From contig NZ_FOPC01000007.1 in NCBI RefSeq assembly GCF_900113375.1, positions 124,001 through 188,000 on the forward strand: DNA of 64,000 nt, written 5' to 3'. This document shows positions 50,762 to 58,497 of the stretch, piece after piece. Under the pieces are notes generated by a model. The model ran no database searches, had not been told where the DNA came from, and saw only the letters and a list, made by a program, of their open reading frames with translations. The position numbers and the translations under genes were made by a program. Position 1 is the first letter of the stretch. The number at the start of each line of letters is the position of its first letter. The DNA is from Algoriphagus hitonicola (GTDB taxonomy: Bacteria > Bacteroidota > Bacteroidia > Cytophagales > Cyclobacteriaceae).

Positions 50762-50779
50762 CTTGATTTTTTAGCTTTG
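50749..50779 (+). promoter_or_regulatory. Possible recN promoter
   Basis: TCTG (50749-50752), 19 bases, TAGCTTTG (50772-50779): a perfect -7 box and one mismatch in the -33 box, overlapping the end of the PorD-like gene. recN starts 20 bases further. Confidence 0.55.
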
Positions 50780-50798
50780 TATCACTTCCAATAATTGT

Positions 50799-52451
50799 AT
50801 GCTAAAGTCTCTGAGTATTTCCAATTACGCCTTGATCGATCAACTGCACATGCAGCCAAGTCCAGCATTGAGTATGATTACAGGAGAAACCGGAGCCGGA
50901 AAATCCATTATGCTAGGCGCGGTGGGATTGCTTTTGGGAAATCGGGCGGATACTAAAGTCCTGCTTCATGAGGATCAGAAATGTATCATTGAAGGCATTT
51001 TTGAAATAGGGAATTATGGATTGAAAGCTTTTTTTGAATCTGAAGAGCTGGACTATGATCAAACCTGTATTATCCGACGGGAAATCAGCCCAAGTGGCAA
51101 GTCTCGGTCCTTTGTCAATGACACTCCCGTCTTATTGGACCGGCTCAAAGTCCTCGGAGCCCGACTCATGGATATCCACTCCCAGCATGACACCCTACAG
51201 CTAGCCGAGGGACAATATCAGTTGGGATTGATCGATGCATTTTCTCAGAGTACTGCCGAGCTTGAAGCTTATCAAACTGCCTATAAAACCTACAAAAAGG
51301 AGTTGAAATCCTTTGAACAGTTAAAAGCAAAAGCGTTGGATCTGCAAAAAGAGGCCGATTTCAATCAGTTTCAATTGGACGAGTTAAGTGTGTTGGCACT
51401 GCAGAATGGAGAGCAGGAAGAGCTGGAGTCTTCTCAGGAAATCCTAGAAAATGCCGAGGAGATCAAACTCAAAATCAACGAGGTGATTGACTTATTCGAG
51501 GGAGAGCAAATTGGGATATTTCAGGGCTTGGGGCAGATTCAGCAGAGTCTTCAACAGCTTTCCCGTCTAGCACATAAATTTCAGCCTTACCAAGAGCGAT
51601 TCCAGGCTGCATGGATTGAGCTCAAGGATTTGCTGGAAACCTTAGGAGATGAGGACAGTCAAGTGGAAGTGGACTTCGAAAAACTGGAAGAAACCCGAGA
51701 CCGACTGAGCAAAATCTATCAGCTTCAAAAAAAGCACGGAGTGAATTCGGTGGAGGGATTGATTCAAATCGAGCAGGATTTGGCGGATAAAGTATTCCAA
51801 TTCCAGAATTTGGATGAAAGTCTGGATAAAGCTGAGAAGCAATTGAGAGAGGCAGAAAAAAGTGTGCGAGAAAAAGCAGAGAAATTGAGTAAGCGAAGAA
51901 ACGCTAGTTTTTCTTCTTTTGAAAAATCCCTAAAAGAATTACTTATCGGATTGGGGATGGAAAATGCCCAAGTGAAAATTGATCGTAAAGAAATCCCGGC
52001 CTCTTCCTCAGGTATCGACGAAATTGAGTTTCTTTTTACAGCCAATAAAGGGTCCCAGCCTCAGCCGCTTAAAAAAGTAGCTTCGGGAGGGGAGTTTTCC
52101 CGTTTGCTCTTTGCGATCAAATACTTAATGGCAGATAAAATGGCATTGCCGACCTTGATTTTTGATGAAATCGATACGGGGATTTCAGGGGAAGTTGCCC
52201 TTCAGATGGTCCGAATGATGAAAGAAATTGCAAGACAGCATCAGGTCATTTGTATTACCCATTTGCCTCAAGTCGCTGCCAAAGGTGATTTGCATTATTT
52301 TGTGTACAAGGACAATGCATCCGAAAAAACCATCAGTAAAATCAAGCAACTCAGCGAATCCGAGCGGATTGATGAGCTGGCAAAAATGATTGCAGGCGCC
52401 AAACCTTCTGCATCAGCGCTTGCTAGTGCGAGGGAGCTTCTGGCCAGTTAA
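50799..52451 (+). CDS. recN: DNA repair protein RecN
   Basis: SMC-like ATPase in double-strand break repair; 550 aa. The Walker A motif GETGAGKS is at residues 29-36. Coiled-coil arms fill about 160-380 (EELESSQEILENAEEIKLKI; LDKAEKQLREAEKSVREKAE). The ABC signature VASGGEFSRLLFAIK and Walker B TLIFDEIDTGISGEVA are near the C-terminus, followed by VICITHLPQVAAKGDLHY. Length and arrangement are standard. Confidence 0.97.
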   Translation: MLKSLSISNYALIDQLHMQPSPALSMITGETGAGKSIMLGAVGLLLGNRADTKVLLHEDQKCIIEGIFEIGNYGLKAFFESEELDYDQTCIIRREISPSGKSRSFVNDTPVLLDRLKVLGARLMDIHSQHDTLQLAEGQYQLGLIDAFSQSTAELEAYQTAYKTYKKELKSFEQLKAKALDLQKEADFNQFQLDELSVLALQNGEQEELESSQEILENAEEIKLKINEVIDLFEGEQIGIFQGLGQIQQSLQQLSRLAHKFQPYQERFQAAWIELKDLLETLGDEDSQVEVDFEKLEETRDRLSKIYQLQKKHGVNSVEGLIQIEQDLADKVFQFQNLDESLDKAEKQLREAEKSVREKAEKLSKRRNASFSSFEKSLKELLIGLGMENAQVKIDRKEIPASSSGIDEIEFLFTANKGSQPQPLKKVASGGEFSRLLFAIKYLMADKMALPTLIFDEIDTGISGEVALQMVRMMKEIARQHQVICITHLPQVAAKGDLHYFVYKDNASEKTISKIKQLSESERIDELAKMIAGAKPSASALASARELLAS

Positions 52452-52516
52452 AGGCTGTGAATCCCAAAATTTCCTTATTTTTACCCAGAATTTTTGACAA
52501 CAATCAAATAAGCCAT

Positions 52517-53332
52517 ATGCCAGAAAATTTGCTCAAAGGAAAAGTCGGAATCATCACAGGTGCCCTGGATGAGAATTCAATCGCTTGGAAGACAGCGCTC
52601 AAAGCTAAAGAACAAGGTGCCCGTTTTGTCCTAACCAATGCTCCGATCGCCATGCGAATGGGGGCAATCAATGAATTGGCAGAAGAATGCAACACCATCG
52701 TCATCCCTGCCGATGCGACAGTGCTGGAGGATATCGAAAAACTTTACGCTGAAGCAAAGGAATATTTGGGTGGAGACTTTGATTTTCTTTTACACTCTAT
52801 CGGGATGTCTCCAAATATTCGCAAGGGAAGAAGCTACGGCGATCTGAATTACGACTGGGCGATGAAATCATATGATGTTTCGGCGATTTCTTTCCATAAA
52901 ATGATGCAGGTAGCTGAGAAGATGGATGTGATGAAAGAATGGGGATCCATCGTTGGTTTGTCTTACATTGCCGCCCAGCGAGTATTTCCTTTTTATACCG
53001 ATATGGCAGATGCCAAGGCCCTTCTGGAAAGTATCGCTAGAGGATATGGCTATAGATTTGGAAAGCTGAAGAAAGTCCGTGTAAATACCATTTCCCAATC
53101 TCCCACAAAAACGACAGCTGGAACCGGAATCGGAGGGTTTGATTCGTTCTTCAATTTTGCTGAGTCCCTTTCCCCACTTGGAAATGCCTCGGCAGATTCT
53201 TGTGCAGACTACATCGTTACGATGTTTTCCGACCTGACGAGAATGGTGACCATGCAGAATCTTTTCCACGATGGGGGCTATTCCTTCACGGGAATTTCTG
53301 AGGACATCATGGAAAAATTCAAAGATCTGTAA
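52517..53332 (+). CDS. fabI: Enoyl-ACP reductase FabI
   Basis: NADH-dependent reduction of enoyl-ACP in fatty acid elongation; 271 aa from ATG 52517, which gives the usual MPENLLKGKVGIITGALDEN start (the frame opens 20 codons earlier). The short-chain dehydrogenase fold carries the FabI-type catalytic pair Tyr160-x6-Lys167 (YTDMADAK) with Tyr150 upstream; LLHSIGMSPN is the NAD-binding strand end. It is the target type for triclosan in other bacteria. A terminator follows. Confidence 0.95.
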   Translation: MPENLLKGKVGIITGALDENSIAWKTALKAKEQGARFVLTNAPIAMRMGAINELAEECNTIVIPADATVLEDIEKLYAEAKEYLGGDFDFLLHSIGMSPNIRKGRSYGDLNYDWAMKSYDVSAISFHKMMQVAEKMDVMKEWGSIVGLSYIAAQRVFPFYTDMADAKALLESIARGYGYRFGKLKKVRVNTISQSPTKTTAGTGIGGFDSFFNFAESLSPLGNASADSCADYIVTMFSDLTRMVTMQNLFHDGGYSFTGISEDIMEKFKDL

Positions 53333-53357
53333 AGGAAAATTTTCCCAGAATAAATCG

Positions 53358-53386
53358 AAGTCCGGTTCTAAATCCGGACTTTTTTT
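53358..53386 (+). terminator. Intrinsic terminator after fabI
   Basis: AAGTCCGG / CCGGACTT stem with an eight-base loop (TTCTAAAT) and a run of seven Ts. Clear rho-independent terminator. Confidence 0.92.
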
Positions 53387-53460
53387 ATGCACCCATCCCA
53401 AAGTGATTTTTTCCTTTTACTTTTTCTCCTAACTTATTGTTTCTTATCAGCCATCAACTT

Positions 53461-55050
53461 ATGTCAATTCAAAAATTTATCCTGACGCTGCTTTTGGCAG
53501 CTGTTACTTTTCAGGGAATTTCCCAGATTATGCCTGCCCCTGACCGATCGGAAGGGGGTGGACCCTATGACAAATTAATCATCCGCGGAGTGACCTTGAT
53601 TGACGGGACGGGTGCGCCACCGATCGGGCCTGTGGATATCGTGGTCGAAAAAAACCGGATCGTTCAGATTCAGTCGGTAGGCTATCCTGGCTTGCCGATC
53701 AATGAAGACCGAAGGCCAAAGGCCGACGAAAACACCAAAGAGCTAGATTTGGAAGGACATTATCTACTTCCAGGATTGGTTGATATGCATGGGCATATCG
53801 GAGGAAGTGGACAGGGAACTCCCGCAGAGTACGTATTTAAGCTATGGATGGCGCATGGAGTGACTACTGTGCGAGATCCATCTGCGGGAAATGGATTGGA
53901 TTGGGTTCTAGATCACAAACGAAAATCACAAGAAAATTCGATCACAGCGCCCCGAATCTTGGCCTACACCTCATTTGGACAAAGAGCTGAAGATCCGATC
54001 ACCACTGCGGAGCAAGCCAAAGCTTGGGTCAATGAAAATAAAGCCAAAGGTGCGGATGGAATTAAGTTTTTTGGAGCGAATCCCGAAGTCATGGAGGCTG
54101 CGATTTCAGAGAATAAGCGAATCGGTTTGCGATCAGCTATGCACCACCAACAAATGGATGTGGCACGATGGAATGTCCTTCATTCGGCAAGAGCGGGATT
54201 GACCTCAATGGAGCACTGGTATGGATTACCAGAGGCGCTTTTTGAAGACCGGACCATTCAGGACTTTAGACTGGATTACAATTATCAGAATGAGCAACAC
54301 CGCTTCGGTGAAGCGGGCAAGTTGTGGAAGCAAGCTGCTGCTCCTTACTCTGATCATTGGAATGCGGTAATGAACGAACTTCTAGAGTTGGACTTTACTC
54401 TTGATCCTACTTTTAATATTTACGAAGCCAACCGTGACCTCATGCGGGCCCGTACTCAAGAGTGGCATCAGGTCTACACGCTGCCTTCGCTGTGGCGATT
54501 CTATGCGCCTAGTCGGCAATCTCATGGCTCCTATTGGTTTGACTGGACCACGGAGGAGGAAGTACAATGGAAGGAAAACTACCGGCTCTGGATGACCTTT
54601 GTCAATGAGTATAAAAATCGAGGCGGACGAGTGACTGCAGGTTCTGACTCGGGCTTTATCTATCAATTGTATGGTTTTGCGTTTATCCGTGAGTTGGAAT
54701 TACTCCGAGAAGCGGGATTTCATCCGCTCGAAGTCATTCGGTCAGCGACAATGTATGGTGCAGAGGCTTTGGGAATGGACAAGGAAATCGGTACGGTGGA
54801 GGTAGGGAAGCTTGCTGATTTTGTGATTTTGGAAGAAAATCCACTTCAGAATCTCAAAGTTTTATATGGAACTGGGACCATTCGAATCGACGAAAACAAT
54901 CAACCCATCCGGGTAGGTGGGGTCAAATTTACCGTAAAAGACGGCATTGTCTATGATGCCAAAAAGCTTTTGGAAGATGTGAAAACCATTGTGGATCAGC
55001 ATAAAGAAAGAGAAAATGCAAAAATAACCCAACCTGGGTTAGATTGGTAA
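53461..55050 (+). CDS. Secreted amidohydrolase-family protein
   Basis: 529 aa. Start ATG 53461 gives a signal peptide (MSIQKFILTLLLAAVTFQGISQ); eight further codons upstream are ignored. The metal-dependent amidohydrolase fold is shown by IIRGVTLIDGTGAPPIGPVD, then LPGLVDMHGHIGGSGQGTP with the HxH metal pair, and VTAGSDSGFIYQLYG with the metal Asp. The late GTVEVGKLADFVILEENPL is the returning beta-sandwich. Such periplasmic enzymes include imidazolonepropionase-like and prolidase-like proteins; the substrate is not evident. The next gene starts 26 bases after its stop. Confidence 0.87.
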   Translation: MSIQKFILTLLLAAVTFQGISQIMPAPDRSEGGGPYDKLIIRGVTLIDGTGAPPIGPVDIVVEKNRIVQIQSVGYPGLPINEDRRPKADENTKELDLEGHYLLPGLVDMHGHIGGSGQGTPAEYVFKLWMAHGVTTVRDPSAGNGLDWVLDHKRKSQENSITAPRILAYTSFGQRAEDPITTAEQAKAWVNENKAKGADGIKFFGANPEVMEAAISENKRIGLRSAMHHQQMDVARWNVLHSARAGLTSMEHWYGLPEALFEDRTIQDFRLDYNYQNEQHRFGEAGKLWKQAAAPYSDHWNAVMNELLELDFTLDPTFNIYEANRDLMRARTQEWHQVYTLPSLWRFYAPSRQSHGSYWFDWTTEEEVQWKENYRLWMTFVNEYKNRGGRVTAGSDSGFIYQLYGFAFIRELELLREAGFHPLEVIRSATMYGAEALGMDKEIGTVEVGKLADFVILEENPLQNLKVLYGTGTIRIDENNQPIRVGGVKFTVKDGIVYDAKKLLEDVKTIVDQHKERENAKITQPGLDW

Positions 55051-55076
55051 AAAGCAGTTTTTTAACCCGTATCGAT

Positions 55077-55877
55077 ATGCCAAAAATCAAAGTAAATGGA
55101 GTAAACCTCCACTATCTCGAAAAGGGCTCTGGAAATGAGATTATTGTTTTTTCTCATGGCTTATTGTGGAGTCACCACATGTTTGTGGCCCAAATCGAGG
55201 AATTGTCCAAGTCTTATCGTGTGATCGCCTACGATCACCGAGGGCAGGGAGAAAGTGAGGCAATTCCACCCTTTGATATGGAAACGCTCACTGAGGATGC
55301 GGCTGAGCTGATCGGGGAGCTATGCGATGAGCCGGTTCATTTTGCAGGATTATCTATGGGAGGATTTATCGGAATGAGGCTCGCCTCCAGACATCCAAAA
55401 CTAATTAAAAGCTTGATTCTGATGGAAACTTCCGCCAATGCAGAGCCTGTCGAAAACTTACCCAAATATAAAACGCTCAATGGCATAGTGAAATGGATGG
55501 GAGTCATTAGCCCTGTAGCCCGCAAGGTGATGAAAATTATGTTTGCCGAAAGTTGGCTGGAAGATAAAGCCAATAAGAAAAAGGCGGCTTATTGGCAAAA
55601 GCAGATGATGAAAAATAAACGGAGCATTTCTGGTCCGGTAGAGGGAGTGATTTACCGAAAAGGAGTCGAGTCAGAGTTGGCGCAAATCCATTGTCCTACC
55701 TTGGTTATAGTCGGGGATGAAGATGTGGCGACTAAGCCTGAGAAGGCCAAATTCATCCAAATGGGAATTGCAGACGCCAAGCTTCACCGAATTGCAGGTG
55801 CCGGCCACAGCAGCTGTATCGAGAAGCCCGAAGAAGTCAATCATTTGATCTTGGATTGGCTAGAAAAGCAAACTTGA
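55077..55877 (+). CDS. Alpha/beta hydrolase
   Basis: 266 aa from ATG 55077; a TTG-started extension overlapping the amidohydrolase is less likely. It has the oxyanion region FSHGLLWSHHMF, then YDHRGQGESEA, the nucleophile elbow GLSMGGFIGMRLA (Ser), an acid in VIVGDEDVATKPEKA and the final His in AGAGHSSCIEKPEEVNHLIL. No signal peptide. Similar to 3-oxoadipate enol-lactonase-type and esterase enzymes, but the substrate cannot be inferred. It probably shares a transcript with the amidohydrolase, ending at the bidirectional terminator downstream. Confidence 0.88.
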   Translation: MPKIKVNGVNLHYLEKGSGNEIIVFSHGLLWSHHMFVAQIEELSKSYRVIAYDHRGQGESEAIPPFDMETLTEDAAELIGELCDEPVHFAGLSMGGFIGMRLASRHPKLIKSLILMETSANAEPVENLPKYKTLNGIVKWMGVISPVARKVMKIMFAESWLEDKANKKKAAYWQKQMMKNKRSISGPVEGVIYRKGVESELAQIHCPTLVIVGDEDVATKPEKAKFIQMGIADAKLHRIAGAGHSSCIEKPEEVNHLILDWLEKQT

Positions 55878-55899
55878 TTAGTTTGAACTGATAGAACAA

Positions 55900-55932
55900 A
55901 AAAAGCGATCCAAAACACTGGATCGCTTTTTT
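55900..55932. terminator. Bidirectional terminator between hydrolase and GH16 genes
   Basis: A 12-bp perfect stem AAAAAGCGATCC / GGATCGCTTTTT with an eight-base loop; it has a T-run on both strands and serves the convergent genes ending at 55877 (+) and 55949 (-). Confidence 0.93.
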
Positions 55933-55948
55933 CATGGGTAATTCCAAT

Positions 55949-56812
55949 CTATTGAGCTTGAAAAACCCGCACATAATCCACAATCATATGTTGGGGGAAA
56001 GTTGTGTTGGCATTGGGTGACCCTGGCCAGTTTCCTCCCACAGCAACATTCATGATGAAAAAGAAGCTTCGCCGAAATTCATCCAATTGAGCAGGTGTGA
56101 TATCAATTTCATGGTAGACTTCATTATCGATAAACCAACGGATTTTAGTTGCATCCCATTCGATACTGAATACATGAAATTGGTCCGCTAAGGTGCCGTT
56201 GGATAGGGATTTTTCTCCTCCAAACTGGGCATATGAGCCATCATTAGACCAATGCACGGTGCCATGAACGGTATTTTCCCGACCACTGCCCCCGATCATT
56301 TCCATAATATCAATTTCTCCACAGGCAGGCCATCCTTCTGTTTCAAAGTTGGAACCCAGCATCCATAATGCAGGCCAAAGTCCTTGACCACGGGGCATGA
56401 CAGCTCGGAAATCTATTCGTCCGTATCTGAATTGCTGTTTTCCCATGGAAATAATCCTGGAGGAGGTATAATCACTTCCATTGAATGACTCTTCTTTTGC
56501 GGTGATGATGAGGTGACCATCTTGAAAAGAAGTGTTTTGAGAGCGATAATATTGGAGTTCATTGTTTCCCCAGCCGTTTTGCCCTGTGCCAGATTCATGA
56601 CTCCAGTTTGCTGGGTCTAGGCTATTTCCATCAAAGTCATCTTCCCAGACCAAGGTCATTCCATCGTAGCTTTCTGGAGAAGTGTATCCTGTTGTCGGAA
56701 TGGCAATTTCGGTTTGAGTGTTGTCTGTTCCTGGATTACTGGGGTCTTCAGTCCCACATCCAGAAAAAAATAACAAGCAGGCGGAAAAGAGGAGGTAGTT
56801 TAAAGTTTTCAT
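55949..56812 (-). CDS. GH16 family endo-beta-glucanase lipoprotein
   Basis: 287 aa from ATG 56812, chosen because it yields a signal with the lipobox FFSGC (Cys19); the frame extends 18 codons upstream into the terminator hairpin. The GH16 fold is clear: LVWEDDFDGNSLDPANWSHE, WGNNELQYY, GRIDFRAVMPRGQGLWPALWM. The catalytic signature is GEIDIMEM, with nucleophile Glu166, Asp168 and acid/base Glu171; FFFIMNVAVGGNWPG follows. The sequence best fits laminarinase-type endo-1,3(4)-beta-glucanases. It is the second gene behind the duplicated-domain lipoprotein, but a strong terminator stands between them. Confidence 0.93.
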   Translation of the reverse strand: MKTLNYLLFSACLLFFSGCGTEDPSNPGTDNTQTEIAIPTTGYTSPESYDGMTLVWEDDFDGNSLDPANWSHESGTGQNGWGNNELQYYRSQNTSFQDGHLIITAKEESFNGSDYTSSRIISMGKQQFRYGRIDFRAVMPRGQGLWPALWMLGSNFETEGWPACGEIDIMEMIGGSGRENTVHGTVHWSNDGSYAQFGGEKSLSNGTLADQFHVFSIEWDATKIRWFIDNEVYHEIDITPAQLDEFRRSFFFIMNVAVGGNWPGSPNANTTFPQHMIVDYVRVFQAQ

Positions 56813-56827
56813 GGTTGTCAGCAGGTA

Positions 56828-56874
56828 TAAAAAAACCTTCTGCATGTGTCCGATGATCAGGCACATGCAGAAGG
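56828..56874 (-). terminator. Intrinsic terminator between the duplicated-domain lipoprotein and GH16 genes
   Basis: On the minus strand CCTTCTGCATGTG pairs perfectly with CACATGCAGAAGG (13 bp) around a 13-base loop, followed by seven Ts. It ends 16 bases before the GH16 ATG, so there is no space for a separate promoter; GH16 expression must come from readthrough or from upstream within the hairpin region. Confidence 0.92.
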
Positions 56875-56888
56875 AAGAAATTGATTGT

Positions 56889-58304
56889 TTATTCTGAGAT
56901 TAACTTAAAAGTCCACCAAATTTCATCTTGGATTTCGATGTGTAAAGTCATTCTTCTGACACCATCCTCATCCGTTAAGCTGGCTACTTGATACGTTACA
57001 TCATCCGGTACATCCACATTTGGTAGTTCTCCACCATTCACCACTTTAGGAAGTGCCACGTGAGCTCCTTCACCGATCAGCCTCAAGGTTTCCCCGTCAA
57101 ATTCAAAACTATAATCACCTGATCCGTCATGTGGAGCTACCGGAGTACCACAGCTATCACTGTCAACTCCTTGCCAAGATTCAAGCCAAGTCTGATCTCC
57201 CATTTCGATAGAGAAGCTGCCATCTGCTCCAAAAGTATAGACATCATCAAAGAAACAAGCTCTCGTTGTCACATCATCTGCAGAACTTGAGAAAAACTCG
57301 GTGCTTCCTGGGTTAGGTCCAACTGAAAATGCGCCAGCTACTGGCTCCATTTGCCAATCACCCGCTACATCGGAGGCCGGCTCAGGATCTTCTCCAGCTT
57401 CACCCGAGATCAAAAGGAAATCCCACCATACTCCGTCTCCAGCTTCGATTCTAAGTGTCATTCTGCGAGTATCGCCGTCTTGGGTTTGTTCTGCAATAGT
57501 GTACGTGATTTGATCAGCTACTGCAGCACCTTGAGAAATTTCCCCTTCATTGTTTACTTTGGCCAATCCTACATGGGCACCTTCACCAATAAGGGTCAAC
57601 TCCGTGGAGGTGTAAGTATAAGAATATGTCCCCGCTCCATCAAAAGGCGCTACAGGCGTACCGCAACGGTCAGCATCCACTCCTTGCCATGTTTCTAGCC
57701 AAGTGGATTCTCCCATTTCGATTTCGAAAGAGCCATCAGTATTGAAAGTGTAAGTATCATCATAAAAGCAATCTCTAAGTGCTACATCGGCATCCGAAAT
57801 CTGATACCATTCCGAACTTCCAGGTGCAGGACCTACTTTCAAAGAACCAGCTACTGGCTCCAATGACCAAACACCCGAGATATCAAACGCCGGAGTGGCG
57901 GAGGATACTGTAAAAGATACGTTATCAGAACTTTCATTTCCATTGGTATCGGTAACTGTAACATCCAAGTTGTATTCCCCAGCTTCAAATCCTCCAGGTA
58001 TTTCGATCGTCACGGTTTGATTGTCACCGGTCAGTTCTTCTGAACCTGAAGTGACATTTTCTCCGTCTCGGGTGATGGAATAATTGAGATTAGATAAGGC
58101 ACTAATCGAGCTTCCATCTATTCCGTCAGAAACTTCGATCTCGATTCTAAAATCTTCGCCTTCTGTGGTACCACTGGTAATACTTCCCAGGTCTAAAGTT
58201 GGCGGTGTGTCGATAACATCCACATCCGCAAATCCGTTGTCGCAACTCCAAACGATCAGGAGTGCAAACAAAGCCATTGTTGAGTTTAAAATTAATTTTT
58301 TCAT
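56889..58304 (-). CDS. Lipoprotein with tandemly duplicated domain, GH16-linked
   Basis: 471 aa. Signal with Cys21 (LIVWSC) suggests a lipoprotein. Residues about 35-135 look like an Ig/cadherin-like domain (DFRIEIEVSDGIDGSSISAL; GEYNLDVTVTDTNGNESSDN). Then one domain of about 160 aa occurs twice: about 141-301 and 312-471. Shared landmarks are EPVAG, VGP-PGS, a Cys-Phe-x-Asp-Asp stretch, YTF--DGSF-IEMG, TWLE-WQGVD, CGTPVAP-DG, LIGEGAHV and RRMTL. It is probably a surface glycan-binding or glycan-associated protein given the adjacent GH16 and the sensor regulator, but no binding site can be named. First gene of the minus-strand pair. Confidence 0.75.
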   Translation of the reverse strand: MKKLILNSTMALFALLIVWSCDNGFADVDVIDTPPTLDLGSITSGTTEGEDFRIEIEVSDGIDGSSISALSNLNYSITRDGENVTSGSEELTGDNQTVTIEIPGGFEAGEYNLDVTVTDTNGNESSDNVSFTVSSATPAFDISGVWSLEPVAGSLKVGPAPGSSEWYQISDADVALRDCFYDDTYTFNTDGSFEIEMGESTWLETWQGVDADRCGTPVAPFDGAGTYSYTYTSTELTLIGEGAHVGLAKVNNEGEISQGAAVADQITYTIAEQTQDGDTRRMTLRIEAGDGVWWDFLLISGEAGEDPEPASDVAGDWQMEPVAGAFSVGPNPGSTEFFSSSADDVTTRACFFDDVYTFGADGSFSIEMGDQTWLESWQGVDSDSCGTPVAPHDGSGDYSFEFDGETLRLIGEGAHVALPKVVNGGELPNVDVPDDVTYQVASLTDEDGVRRMTLHIEIQDEIWWTFKLISE

Positions 58305-58364
58305 AGAGTTTATATTTTACCACAATGTCAACGCTTACCTTATAAATCCCAAAAATCTTACCTC

Positions 58365-58380
58365 TTCATCTTTTCATCTT
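58365..58380. repeat. Tandem 8-bp repeat in the divergent lipoprotein/regulator promoter region
   Basis: TTCATCTT occurs twice in direct tandem (58365-58372, 58373-58380) in the 193-base gap between the divergent lipoprotein and regulator genes. AATTGAAT also recurs at 58412-58419 and 58476-58483. They are possible binding sites for the divergently encoded regulator; no canonical promoter boxes were found in the gap. Confidence 0.4.
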
Positions 58381-58497
58381 TGTTCAACTCATAATACATC
58401 AAAATTTCATCAATTGAATCAAAAAATTGTGTAGAAGTGAATATTTGGGCATTTTCACTTTTATTATTTTTCACAAATTGAATTTTAGGATTTCTCA

